Shown here piece by piece: positions 1 to 6,333 of a stretch of 9,133 nt of DNA. This DNA comes from Flavobacteriales bacterium UBA2040 (lineage in GTDB: Bacteria > Bacteroidota > Bacteroidia > Flavobacteriales_D > Crocinitomicaceae): positions 6,547 to 15,679 of the forward strand of contig DDBE01000012.1 in NCBI GenBank assembly GCA_002332715.1. Direction: 5' to 3'. Made by a program: the position numbers and the translations under genes. The notes below the pieces were generated by a model that saw nothing but the letters and a program-made list of their open reading frames with translations, did no database searches and had not been told where the DNA came from. How positions within the stretch are numbered: position 1 is the stretch's first letter; each line of letters begins with the position of its first letter.

Positions 1-698
1 TTCTGTTTGTTCTTTTCAGATGGATTTTGAATAGCAACGATGACTTGCGTCACCCCTTCTTCCTTGATTAAATTGTCTAATTTATTGCTGTGATAAATCT
101 TCAATCCTTCTAATCGCGTACCATCTAGCTTTTTGTTGTCGTCAATAAAACCGATGATTTTATAGGAAATACGTGCGTCTTTTTCAATCGTTCGTTTGGT
201 AATAAGTCCGGAGATTCCTGCTCCGTAAATTAGAATCCGTTCGTCTTCGTCCTTGTTTTTAATAGATTCAAGGTACAATAATTTGACAGTAAACCGAAGT
301 CCAATCATTAAAACAAAAGAACTGAGAAACTCAATTAATAAAACCGAAGTTGGAAAGAGAAAATATCCATCGAACCAAAAGACCCGAACAAATCCGAGTC
401 CTAAAAACAGAAGTGAACACGTGGCAACGGCAAAGAAGATCCGTTTCATGTCCGCAGTGGACGTATGCCGAACCAATCCTTTATGAATGGAAAAGAGGTA
501 AAAAACAATAGCTTTTACAAGAAAGAAAATAACGATAGATCGAGATAAAATCATCCATTCCTGATGAATCATTTCTTCGTCGGCCTTCAAATCAAAGCGG
601 ATAACATAGGCAAATCCCAAAGCCATAGACGAAATGACTAAATCGATAAGAATAATTACCCAACGTGGTGTGTTGCTTTGCGGTAAAAGCTGGAACAT
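1..698 (-). CDS. Nucleotide-sugar dehydratase/epimerase, FlaA1/PglF/WbpM/CapD type (3' end outside window)
   Basis: Only the N-terminal 232 codons lie in the window; the frame is open to the left edge. Residues about 13-33, 52-71, 86-107 and 115-137 are four hydrophobic segments, giving a membrane anchor. A soluble Rossmann-like domain follows, with ILIYGAGISG at about 155-164 and a GFIDDNKK...G..LEGLKIY block at about 183-202, typical of the domain that precedes the catalytic SDR domain in this family. Known members convert UDP-GlcNAc to a 4-keto-6-deoxy sugar at the inner membrane for surface glycans. The catalytic domain is not visible, so substrate and activity are inferred. The ATG at 698 lies 19 nt after the stop of the SDR gene, so this is probably the fourth gene of that operon. 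A glycosyl-1-phosphate transferase is less likely because of the nucleotide-binding motif. Confidence 0.85.
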   Translation of the reverse strand, partial: MFQLLPQSNTPRWVIILIDLVISSMALGFAYVIRFDLKADEEMIHQEWMILSRSIVIFFLVKAIVFYLFSIHKGLVRHTSTADMKRIFFAVATCSLLFLGLGFVRVFWFDGYFLFPTSVLLIEFLSSFVLMIGLRFTVKLLYLESIKNKDEDERILIYGAGISGLITKRTIEKDARISYKIIGFIDDNKKLDGTRLEGLKIYHSNKLDNLIKEEGVTQVIVAIQNPSEKNKQ

Positions 699-717
699 GG
701 TCAAATTTAAAAAGAAT

Positions 718-1428
718 CTATGAATAAAGACCTCCGTTCAGGTTAATGGTTTGTCCTGTGACATATGCTCCCTCATCTGAGCTCAACCATTTGATGGTGC
801 TGGCGATTAAATTTGGCTCACCCAGGCGATTCATCGGAATTTGATTTACAATGTCATCCAACTGGTTTTCAGGTACTTCATCTATCATTCCTGTATTGAA
901 ATAACCTAGCGCTAAGACATTTGCATTGATTTGAAAATGGGCTAATTCTTTGGACAAAGACTTCGTCAAACCGATTAAACCCGCTTTTGACGCAGCATAC
1001 GCAGATGTTCCGATGTACCCCGTTTGGGCAACAACAGAACTGATGTTGATAATACTTCCCCCTTTTCGTTCACGAAGATGCGGAATTACTGCTTTTGCTA
1101 AATAGAATGGTGCATCTAGATTGATTGCCAAAGTGTTCTTCCAGGCTTCCGATTCCGTTTTCCAGGTCATAGCGCTGTGCGAAACACCCGCATTATTTAT
1201 TAGTATATCAATTTGACCAAAATGAAGAATGACCTTTTTGATCATCTCTTGAATTTCGGTTTCTTGTCGCAAATCCGCTTGAAAATAATAGCAATCTGCG
1301 TTTTCTTCTAATTCTTTTTCTCCCCTATGGAAATGTAAGGCCATTCGAAAATCATCTTTAAGCAATCGAGCCAATTGGCGACCCAATCCACCAGATGCGC
1401 CGGTCAGAAGTATTACTTTTTTTTCCAT
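718..1428 (-). CDS. Short-chain dehydrogenase/reductase, FabG-like, in glycan operon
   Basis: This 236-residue protein has the length and all landmarks of a classical SDR. TGASGGLG at 9-16 is the NAD(P)-binding glycine motif, D52 the adenine-contacting position, NNAG 78-81, and N103, S131, Y144 and K148 (YAASK) the catalytic tetrad. A TGQTINLNGG block near the C-terminus is typical of FabG-like members. It would be a soluble cytoplasmic NAD(P)H-dependent oxidoreductase acting on a hydroxyl or keto group. The substrate cannot be read from sequence; position between an acyltransferase and a sugar dehydratase suggests a nucleotide sugar or an acyl thioester used for decoration, rather than housekeeping fatty-acid synthesis. 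The ATG at 1428 overlaps the end of the preceding gene by 16 nt, indicating co-transcription and likely translational coupling. Confidence 0.88.
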   Translation of the reverse strand: MEKKVILLTGASGGLGRQLARLLKDDFRMALHFHRGEKELEENADCYYFQADLRQETEIQEMIKKVILHFGQIDILINNAGVSHSAMTWKTESEAWKNTLAINLDAPFYLAKAVIPHLRERKGGSIINISSVVAQTGYIGTSAYAASKAGLIGLTKSLSKELAHFQINANVLALGYFNTGMIDEVPENQLDDIVNQIPMNRLGEPNLIASTIKWLSSDEGAYVTGQTINLNGGLYS

Positions 1429-2306
1429 TTATTTTTCAATTCTTTTAGTGCTTTGTACCAAATTGGTCCATCGTTCCACGAATAACCGTAATAATGTTGA
1501 TCCTCACCGCCAAAACAGCGGTTGAACTTTCGGACACCATCCACGCGCGAACCGCCAAAATCAAAGGTACGATTTGATTCGAAAGCAAGCTGAATGCCTT
1601 GATGAATTAAAGCGTACATTCCGCCAGTATTTTTCCATTTCGCTGTGCAGGTTCCTTTGAGATACAGCATGCTTTGCTCGGTTTCGATTAAAAATATCGT
1701 TCCCGCTAATTCGTCTTCGTCGAAAAAACTAAACTGATGTAATAAATTGTTTTTGTGAGACTTAGATATGACCTGCCCGAGTAAATCAAAGTCGGCATCG
1801 TGTAGTGTTTCAATTCGGTTTGAAAGTTCCTTTCGAAGAAATTCTACTCCAGCTTCGATATTTATTTCACTTGTGATATTTAACCTAGTTTTCTCGAAAG
1901 ATTTGATTTTTCTTTTGGCTTGCTGATTCAATTTAAACCTTTCAGGTGTTACTTTTTGATAAATCAAATCCGTAGAATCTCCAGATAAAAGTTCTTGCCG
2001 AAAATAGATATCAACAACTTTAAACTGTGTGGCCAAAAATTCAGTCAACACTTCCTTTTTAATTGGGTTCTCACCTAACCAATCTATCCACCGGCAAAAA
2101 ACAGGCGTATACAGCGCTTGAACTCCAAATTTTTCAAAGTACGGTAATGGCATACCACCCGATTCATCATCATTTAGGAGAAAAACGAGGTTTTTTGAAA
2201 CGGCATCCAAGTAGTCCAAGGATAGAAAAGGTTGCGATTGGCGTGACTTTTCAAACCACAAACGCCATTTGCTTTCGTCTATATTTTCTCTTTCGACAAG
2301 TTTCAT
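1413..2306 (-). CDS. FemAB/GNAT-like acyltransferase (Acetyltransf_6 type)
   Basis: The C-terminal half carries the signature of FemAB-related GNAT proteins: a LKGTCTAKWKN strand-turn at about 217-227, a GGMYALIHQGIQ helix, then FDFGGSRVDGVRKFNRCFGG at about 248-267 and an aromatic-rich tail. Relatives transfer acyl or aminoacyl groups to amines of cell-wall or surface polysaccharides; exact donor and acceptor are unknown here. I chose ATG 2306 (297 residues) over a TTG two codons upstream, because ATG 2306 overlaps the TGA of the deacetylase gene as ATGA, a common coupling arrangement. No signal peptide or membrane helix is evident, so a cytoplasmic location is likely. A deacetylase beside an N-acyltransferase is consistent with exchange of one N-acyl group for another, which is inference. 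Confidence 0.78.
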   Translation of the reverse strand: MKLVERENIDESKWRLWFEKSRQSQPFLSLDYLDAVSKNLVFLLNDDESGGMPLPYFEKFGVQALYTPVFCRWIDWLGENPIKKEVLTEFLATQFKVVDIYFRQELLSGDSTDLIYQKVTPERFKLNQQAKRKIKSFEKTRLNITSEINIEAGVEFLRKELSNRIETLHDADFDLLGQVISKSHKNNLLHQFSFFDEDELAGTIFLIETEQSMLYLKGTCTAKWKNTGGMYALIHQGIQLAFESNRTFDFGGSRVDGVRKFNRCFGGEDQHYYGYSWNDGPIWYKALKELKNKWKKK

Positions 2307-3289
2307 AAACAATCTTTCAAAGTCATGAAACGTATGTTTTCCTCATTTCTTGCAGTAAATCGATCTAATTCTTTGAGCGAAAATTTCGTTAAGCTTTTTG
2401 GATGACCGATTATAACCATGTTTTCGCCTTTTTTCTTGTTGTATGCGTTGAAAGATGCTTGCAATTGACTAGCAAAATAGCCATCCGTGCTCACGTGATG
2501 CATCTTTCCTTTGGTCAACATTTCTTTTTTTCCGCCTGGTTGAGCAATAAAATTACCATCGCCCCACATTTTATGCTCTTCGGGAAATAACCGTCCTAGA
2601 ACGTACAATTTCCAAAAGAATAAAGCCGAATATTTCCGACTTGCAATTGGGTATTCAGTGTATTTCCCAGATTCCTCCGATTTACAAACATCATCGGAGA
2701 AAGAATAAGGTTCGCTAGTTTTAACAGAAAGAAAATCAATGTTGTATTGCTGCGAAATCCACTTTACACGAGGCATGACAGAAGAATCGATTTTCATATC
2801 AAATTCTTCGAAGAGTGTTTTGAAATCGGCGAAAGATTGAATACACCAACCTCCTGCACGAAAAACTTGCGTTTGAATGCCTGTAATTTCTTCGAGTCTA
2901 TTTTTGTATTTAGCGAATATTGTCCGTCGTTCTTCTTTTGGAAAATCACTTAACTTATAATGCTGGTCGAGATTCATTTGCCATCCAGTCTTCCCGTATT
3001 CTGCCTTTTCCCAATGCGGATGAATGTGTAACTCAACGGCATGACCATCCGCGATCATTTCTTTCACTTGACCAATTATGGCTTCAATATCTGCGGAAAG
3101 CTCTGGGAATTCAGAAACTTTTGCTTCAAGAGCAAGTAAATGTCCAATATCCCAAAAGAAAGTAAAATGAAAGTTATTCGCATTGGCGACTTTCAAGAGT
3201 TGTGCCGTCGGTTCAGTCATGCATTTCTCAACGCTCCCAGACTTCTCACCGAAGAAGACCTCATAATCCATTGTCAGAAAAACATTCAT
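2303..3289 (-). CDS. Polysaccharide deacetylase-like protein (NodB superfamily, WalW-like)
   Basis: A 328-residue protein with a divergent NodB-type metal site. MDYE at 7-10 sits on the first beta strand in place of the usual TFDDG. HIHPHW at 88-93 supplies the H-x-x-x-H type zinc ligands. RAGGW at 144-148 stands where family members have RxPY, and DSSVMP follows at 168-173. There is no signal peptide, so unlike secreted peptidoglycan deacetylases it probably acts in the cytoplasm on a lipid-linked or nucleotide-linked sugar. It is the first gene of the glycan operon: ATG 3289 follows a 73-bp divergent intergenic region, and its stop overlaps the next start by 4 nt. Deacetylase activity is inferred from superfamily; the variant motif 1 leaves open a different hydrolase activity. 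Confidence 0.78.
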   Translation of the reverse strand: MNVFLTMDYEVFFGEKSGSVEKCMTEPTAQLLKVANANNFHFTFFWDIGHLLALEAKVSEFPELSADIEAIIGQVKEMIADGHAVELHIHPHWEKAEYGKTGWQMNLDQHYKLSDFPKEERRTIFAKYKNRLEEITGIQTQVFRAGGWCIQSFADFKTLFEEFDMKIDSSVMPRVKWISQQYNIDFLSVKTSEPYSFSDDVCKSEESGKYTEYPIASRKYSALFFWKLYVLGRLFPEEHKMWGDGNFIAQPGGKKEMLTKGKMHHVSTDGYFASQLQASFNAYNKKKGENMVIIGHPKSLTKFSLKELDRFTARNEENIRFMTLKDCL

Positions 3290-3295
3290 ACCCTG

Positions 3296-3312
3296 CGAAG
3301 TTAAAAAACTTA
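3296..3312 (-). promoter_or_regulatory. Candidate -7 elements for the deacetylase operon
   Basis: Reading leftward, TAAGTTTT (3312-3305) and TAACTTCG (3303-3296) each match the Bacteroidota -7 consensus TAnnTTTG at all but one position. No convincing -33 TTG lies 17-23 nt upstream of either. If the second were used, the transcript would start within a few bases of the ATG at 3289. Confidence 0.25.
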
Positions 3313-3337
3313 CTGTTCTTGCGAGAAAAAACTTACT
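3303..3337. repeat. 12-bp direct repeat in divergent promoter region
   Basis: AAAAAACTTACT occurs at 3303-3314 and again at 3326-3337, exact copies 23 bp apart (about two helical turns). It lies between the divergently transcribed deacetylase operon and the secreted-protein/CYTH pair and overlaps candidate promoter elements of both. This is the geometry expected of a paired operator for a dimeric regulator, though it could also be a chance duplication in A-rich DNA. Confidence 0.45.
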
Positions 3338-3341
3338 TTTG
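3334..3341 (+). promoter_or_regulatory. Candidate -7 element (TACTTTTG) for the secreted protein/CYTH unit
   Basis: TACTTTTG matches the Bacteroidota -7 consensus TAnnTTTG at all defined positions and ends 21 nt before the ATG at 3363, implying a leader of roughly 15-18 nt. The -33 region has no clear TTG. The element overlaps the second copy of the 12-bp direct repeat. Confidence 0.45.
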
Positions 3342-3362
3342 AACCTTTCAAGAACATATATT

Positions 3363-3809
3363 ATGAAAAACGCGTTAGTCCTATTTGTCCTATCTTTTCT
3401 TTTTATCGGATCTTCAAACCTTTCTTATGGACAAAGTAAGGAATCATTAAAACGCCAACAATTCGTTAGTAAATTTACAGGGGGTGTATGTGTAAAAAAG
3501 AAAAATAAAATAATTAAGCGTATCGATAAAAACTACGTATCCAAGAATTTAGATGAAATTTACAAAAGGAATAAGAACGTGTTTCTTACTGAGTTTTTTA
3601 AGGGTATGGTTCTTACAACTAACGAATACAGTAGAGTTCCATTCGATAAGATATTTGACATTCGCCTAAGCGAATTGAATGAACTACAAGCAGGAATTGC
3701 AGAATGCAAAATTCTACTGAAAACTTCTGAAGGGGACATACCAACTGTACTTTACCTTAAATCTTTAAAGAAAAAAGGAAAGTTCGCATTCATTCCAGCG
3801 CAAAGATGA
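3363..3809 (+). CDS. Small secreted protein of unknown function
   Basis: A 148-residue protein that I do not recognise. Residues 1-23 form a clear signal peptide: MKN, a hydrophobic core ALVLFVLSFLFIG, then a polar region with likely cleavage at SYG-Q around 23/24. The mature part is basic and lysine-rich, with a KKKNKIIKRIDKN stretch and a C-terminal LYLKSLKKKGKFAFIP segment, and has one cysteine near residue 43 and another near 118. The C-terminal part resembles small beta-rich periplasmic domains, but no family can be named. I chose ATG 3363 over a TTG at 3339, since only the former begins with a normal signal peptide. Its stop overlaps the CYTH start as ATGA, so the two are almost certainly co-translated. 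There is no lipobox, so export to the periplasm or beyond is expected. Confidence 0.72.
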   Translation: MKNALVLFVLSFLFIGSSNLSYGQSKESLKRQQFVSKFTGGVCVKKKNKIIKRIDKNYVSKNLDEIYKRNKNVFLTEFFKGMVLTTNEYSRVPFDKIFDIRLSELNELQAGIAECKILLKTSEGDIPTVLYLKSLKKKGKFAFIPAQR

Positions 3810-4294
3810 TAGAAATTGAACGGAAATATCTTGTTCACACTTCCCAACTTCCCGATTTAAACAAATTCAAAAGCAAAAGCTTACTGCAAGGATATTTGCA
3901 AAGTGATCCTGAAACTACCATTCGAGTTCGAACCGCTGGAGAACTAGCTCATTTGACTATTAAGGGGAAATCAGAAAACTTGACGAGAAAAGAGTTTGAA
4001 TATGAAATCCCGATGGACAATGCTTTAGAATTGCTAAAACTTTGCGGTGATAAAGTGATTACTAAAGTACGGTACTTTATTCCCAGTGACAACAGAATGT
4101 GGGAATTGGACTTTTTCACACAAAAATTGGAAGGATTAATTCTGGCCGAAATCGAGCTAGAATCGGAAGACGAAATATTTGAATTACCAGATTGGATTGC
4201 CAAGGAAGTTAGTTTGGATCATCAGTTTTTCAATTCCAACCTTTCTGTTCTAACACCAGCGGAAGCTTCGGCACTACTGGCAAAACATACTTAA
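3806..4294 (+). CDS. CYTH-domain protein, triphosphate tunnel metalloenzyme-like
   Basis: A 162-residue single-domain CYTH protein. It begins with the diagnostic ExExK motif (E3, E5, K7 in MIEIERKYL). Further charged residues of the beta-barrel tunnel follow: R40 and R42 (TIRVR), K53 and K55 (TIKGK), E63/E65/E67 (EFEYE), R89 (KVRYF), D102 (WELDFF), and E115/E117/E119 (AEIELE). Bacterial members of this size hydrolyse inorganic triphosphate or nucleoside triphosphates with Mg or Mn; the biological substrate here is unknown. It is cytoplasmic and lacks the C-terminal CHAD domain of longer relatives. It overlaps the upstream secreted-protein gene by 4 nt and its stop interlocks with that of the opposing 107-residue gene (both within TTAA at 4291-4294). 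Confidence 0.9.
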   Translation: MIEIERKYLVHTSQLPDLNKFKSKSLLQGYLQSDPETTIRVRTAGELAHLTIKGKSENLTRKEFEYEIPMDNALELLKLCGDKVITKVRYFIPSDNRMWELDFFTQKLEGLILAEIELESEDEIFELPDWIAKEVSLDHQFFNSNLSVLTPAEASALLAKHT

Positions 4295-4614
4295 TCCGCT
4301 TTTAAGTCCGACTTGTGTAGGTCAAATATAGATGAACCGAATTCCACGGTGAAATACATTTCAAAATTTTCAATTTTACATTCACACGGCCATTCTGCTT
4401 CATTTTCTTCAACAGATTCAAATTCGTTGTGAAAGATTACTTTGAAATTGGCTTTTAAAAGGGGTTCTTCATCCATGAAATCTTCTTCGATTAAATAGAT
4501 GTTACCTTCAGAAAATTCCAAGGATAAAAAAGAGGTTTCATCCTTTTCCTTTGCCCAGTCTATAAACAATTTCGTTGGTTTCACCAACATGTAGCCACGA
4601 TTCACGAATTTCAT
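4291..4614 (-). CDS. Acidic 107-residue protein of unknown function
   Basis: A small, strongly acidic, soluble protein with no signal peptide or membrane segment. It begins MKFVNRGYMLVKPTKLFIDWA, a start I associate with a conserved hypothetical family in Flavobacteriia, but I cannot give it a function. Acidic patches (EGNIYLIEEDFMDEEP and FESVEENEAEWP) alternate with beta-like aromatic strands; a CEC pair lies near residues 77-79. Its ATG overlaps the TGA of the upstream lipoprotein gene as ATGA, so it is the last gene of the aldolase-lipoprotein unit. Its stop codon overlaps that of the converging CYTH gene by 4 nt, leaving no room for a terminator between them. Confidence 0.72.
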   Translation of the reverse strand: MKFVNRGYMLVKPTKLFIDWAKEKDETSFLSLEFSEGNIYLIEEDFMDEEPLLKANFKVIFHNEFESVEENEAEWPCECKIENFEMYFTVEFGSSIFDLHKSDLKAD

Positions 4615-5249
4615 ATTTCCTCTTGTTTAATTTCTAACCACTTTCTTTTCTCTAATTTCCACCATTTGACTTTATCGCCATTCGACTGACTGAGCACGAA
4701 CAAAGGCGTTTTATTTCTGAACCAAATTTCCATTTGAGTCAACATTCTTTTTTCATTCAAGTTGGACGATGAAATATAGACGAACTCCCTGTCAATGGCG
4801 TAAATAAGAAACGGATCATTATTAATTTTCTGATCGGAAAACAATTTAAGCGAGGAACAGTTGGCACCAAAACAATCGAACCAATTGAAAAGGCAATTTT
4901 TCATATTCAAAGAATCTCTAAACGAAAATCTGGCGAATACCATTTCAGACTCTTTGCCCTGTCCAAGCCATTTTTCTACCCCAGAATTGTCAAAACGCTG
5001 CGGTAACCACAATGAATCAATCAACCTTACCCCTTCGGTAATATCCAGATCGATAGCAACGCGTTGAGAAAAGCTGGACAAAGAATCGAAATATGAAACA
5101 ACGATAGGCTCTTCCTCACTTTCTTTCCCTTCTGCATAGCGTTCCGAACTCGGTAAAACGTCGTTAATGTCCGTCACCGTCTCTTTTTTCTTATCTCCAC
5201 ATGAGAACAAAAAACTGCCAATAATTAAAAATATTCCAATTTTCTTCAA
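4611..5249 (-). CDS. Lipoprotein of unknown function (TTG start)
   Basis: A 212-residue protein starting MKKIGIFLIIGSFLFSC, a lipoprotein signal peptide with lipobox LFSC and the lipidated cysteine at 17; GDKKK follows. The mature protein begins with an acidic serine-rich linker (about 30-50), then a domain with a three-cysteine segment at 119-131 (C-x6-C-x4-C around NWFDCFGANC) and a tryptophan-rich C-terminus (KVKWWKLEKRKW). I do not recognise the domain. The start must be inferred: TTG at 5249 is the only start codon that gives a complete signal peptide; no ATG lies between it and an in-frame stop about 8 codons upstream. It begins 1 nt after the aldolase stop, so it is probably translated by coupling. 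It is probably anchored in a membrane facing the periplasm. Confidence 0.75.
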   Translation of the reverse strand: MKKIGIFLIIGSFLFSCGDKKKETVTDINDVLPSSERYAEGKESEEEPIVVSYFDSLSSFSQRVAIDLDITEGVRLIDSLWLPQRFDNSGVEKWLGQGKESEMVFARFSFRDSLNMKNCLFNWFDCFGANCSSLKLFSDQKINNDPFLIYAIDREFVYISSSNLNEKRMLTQMEIWFRNKTPLFVLSQSNGDKVKWWKLEKRKWLEIKQEEI

Positions 5250-5250
5250 A

Positions 5251-6264
5251 CTATATAGTTTTAATTGCTTCTATTGTTCGTGCGATTTCATCTGACGAAA
5301 CATCCAAATGGGTTACAAATCGTAACATTCCAACACCAAAAGCCATGCAAAGTATTCCTTTTTCTTTGAATTTGTTGATTATTAAATCGCGTTGATCATT
5401 TTGTTTTAAGTTCACCACTACGATATTGGTCATTACAGACACCACATCTTTCACCCAATCTTTCTTAACAAATTCAGCTTCCAAAGCTTTTGCGTTTTCA
5501 TGATCAGTAACCAATCGTTCAACGTTGCTTTTTAATGCATATTCTCCTGCAGCGGCAATAAAACCAGCCTGACGCATACCACCACCAAATACTTTTCGCA
5601 CTCTTCGCGCTTGTTTGATGAAATCTTTTTTGCCGAGTAAAAGGGAACCAACGGGTGCTCCAAGACCTTTCGACAGACAGAGAGAAATACTATCAAATTG
5701 TGATGCGTATTCTTTAATATCATTTCCGGTGGCTACCATTGCATTCATCAATCGAGCGCCATCCAAATGCAAAGGCAGAGCATTTTCAACACACCAAGAT
5801 TTGATTTTCTTTATTTCGTTCAAATCATATATTGCGCCTCCGCCTCTGTTGGCCGTATCTTCTAGACTGACCAATTGTGTTATTGGATAGTGCACATCAT
5901 CCGGATTCATCCAATTTGCAATGGATTCGCGCGTAATTCTACCACGGTCACCGTCTAAAAGCCGAGCTGAAACCCCAGAATTCTTCGCAATGCCGCCGCC
6001 TTCGTACTTATAAATATGACTTTCCCAATGGCAAACCACTTCGCCACCTGGTTGCGTATGCACATTTATCGCAATTTGATTGGTTTGTGTTCCGGAAGTG
6101 CAAAACAGGGCATCTTCCATTCCAAACATATCGGCAGCAAAGTTTTGTAAGGAGTGAATGCTCGGGTCTTCATTAAACACGTCGTCACCCACTTCGGCAG
6201 ACATCATTGCTTCCCGCATCGCCATTGAAGGCTTTGTTAGGGTATCACTTCGGAAATCGATCAT
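5251..6264 (-). CDS. ltaE: Low-specificity L-threonine aldolase (PLP-dependent)
   Basis: A 337-residue fold-type I PLP enzyme that cleaves L-threonine or L-allo-threonine to glycine and acetaldehyde. Visible landmarks, numbered from ATG 6264: MIDFRSDTLTKPS at the N-terminus, GDDVFNEDPS at about 26-35, SGTQTNQ at 57-63 (phosphate binding), H83 (position of the PLP-stacking His), LHLDGARL at 166-173 with the conserved Asp and Arg171, and SKGLGAPVG with the Schiff-base lysine at about 199. All key residues are present. I chose ATG 6264 over a GTG three codons upstream because family members start MIDxRSDT. It is soluble and cytoplasmic and heads a three-gene unit with the lipoprotein and the 107-residue protein. 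That link looks positional rather than metabolic. Confidence 0.95.
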   Translation of the reverse strand: MIDFRSDTLTKPSMAMREAMMSAEVGDDVFNEDPSIHSLQNFAADMFGMEDALFCTSGTQTNQIAINVHTQPGGEVVCHWESHIYKYEGGGIAKNSGVSARLLDGDRGRITRESIANWMNPDDVHYPITQLVSLEDTANRGGGAIYDLNEIKKIKSWCVENALPLHLDGARLMNAMVATGNDIKEYASQFDSISLCLSKGLGAPVGSLLLGKKDFIKQARRVRKVFGGGMRQAGFIAAAGEYALKSNVERLVTDHENAKALEAEFVKKDWVKDVVSVMTNIVVVNLKQNDQRDLIINKFKEKGILCMAFGVGMLRFVTHLDVSSDEIARTIEAIKTI

Positions 6265-6272
6265 TCTTTGCA

Positions 6273-6306
6273 CAAATTAAATTCTTTGCGAAGTTAAAAT
6301 TTCCAA
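6273..6306 (-). promoter_or_regulatory. Candidate promoter for the threonine aldolase unit
   Basis: On the minus strand, TTG at 6306-6304 and TTAATTTG at 6280-6273 (one mismatch to TAnnTTTG) are separated by 23 nt, at the upper limit for this promoter class. An alternative -7, TAACTTCG, lies at 6296-6289 without a -33 match. The intergenic region to the divergent TSUP gene is only 69 bp, so both promoters must lie within it. Confidence 0.28.
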
Positions 6307-6333
6307 TTCAATTTTTTATGCGATTTTTAGGGA

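Noticed and set aside
253..486. Plus-strand reading frame of 77 codons.
   Set aside because: It lies opposite the clearly coding minus-strand dehydratase gene, has no family features and begins inside that gene's membrane-domain sequence.
3339..3362. TTG start adding eight residues to the secreted protein.
   Set aside because: The extension would precede a normal signal peptide beginning at ATG 3363 and would overlap the candidate -7 promoter element.
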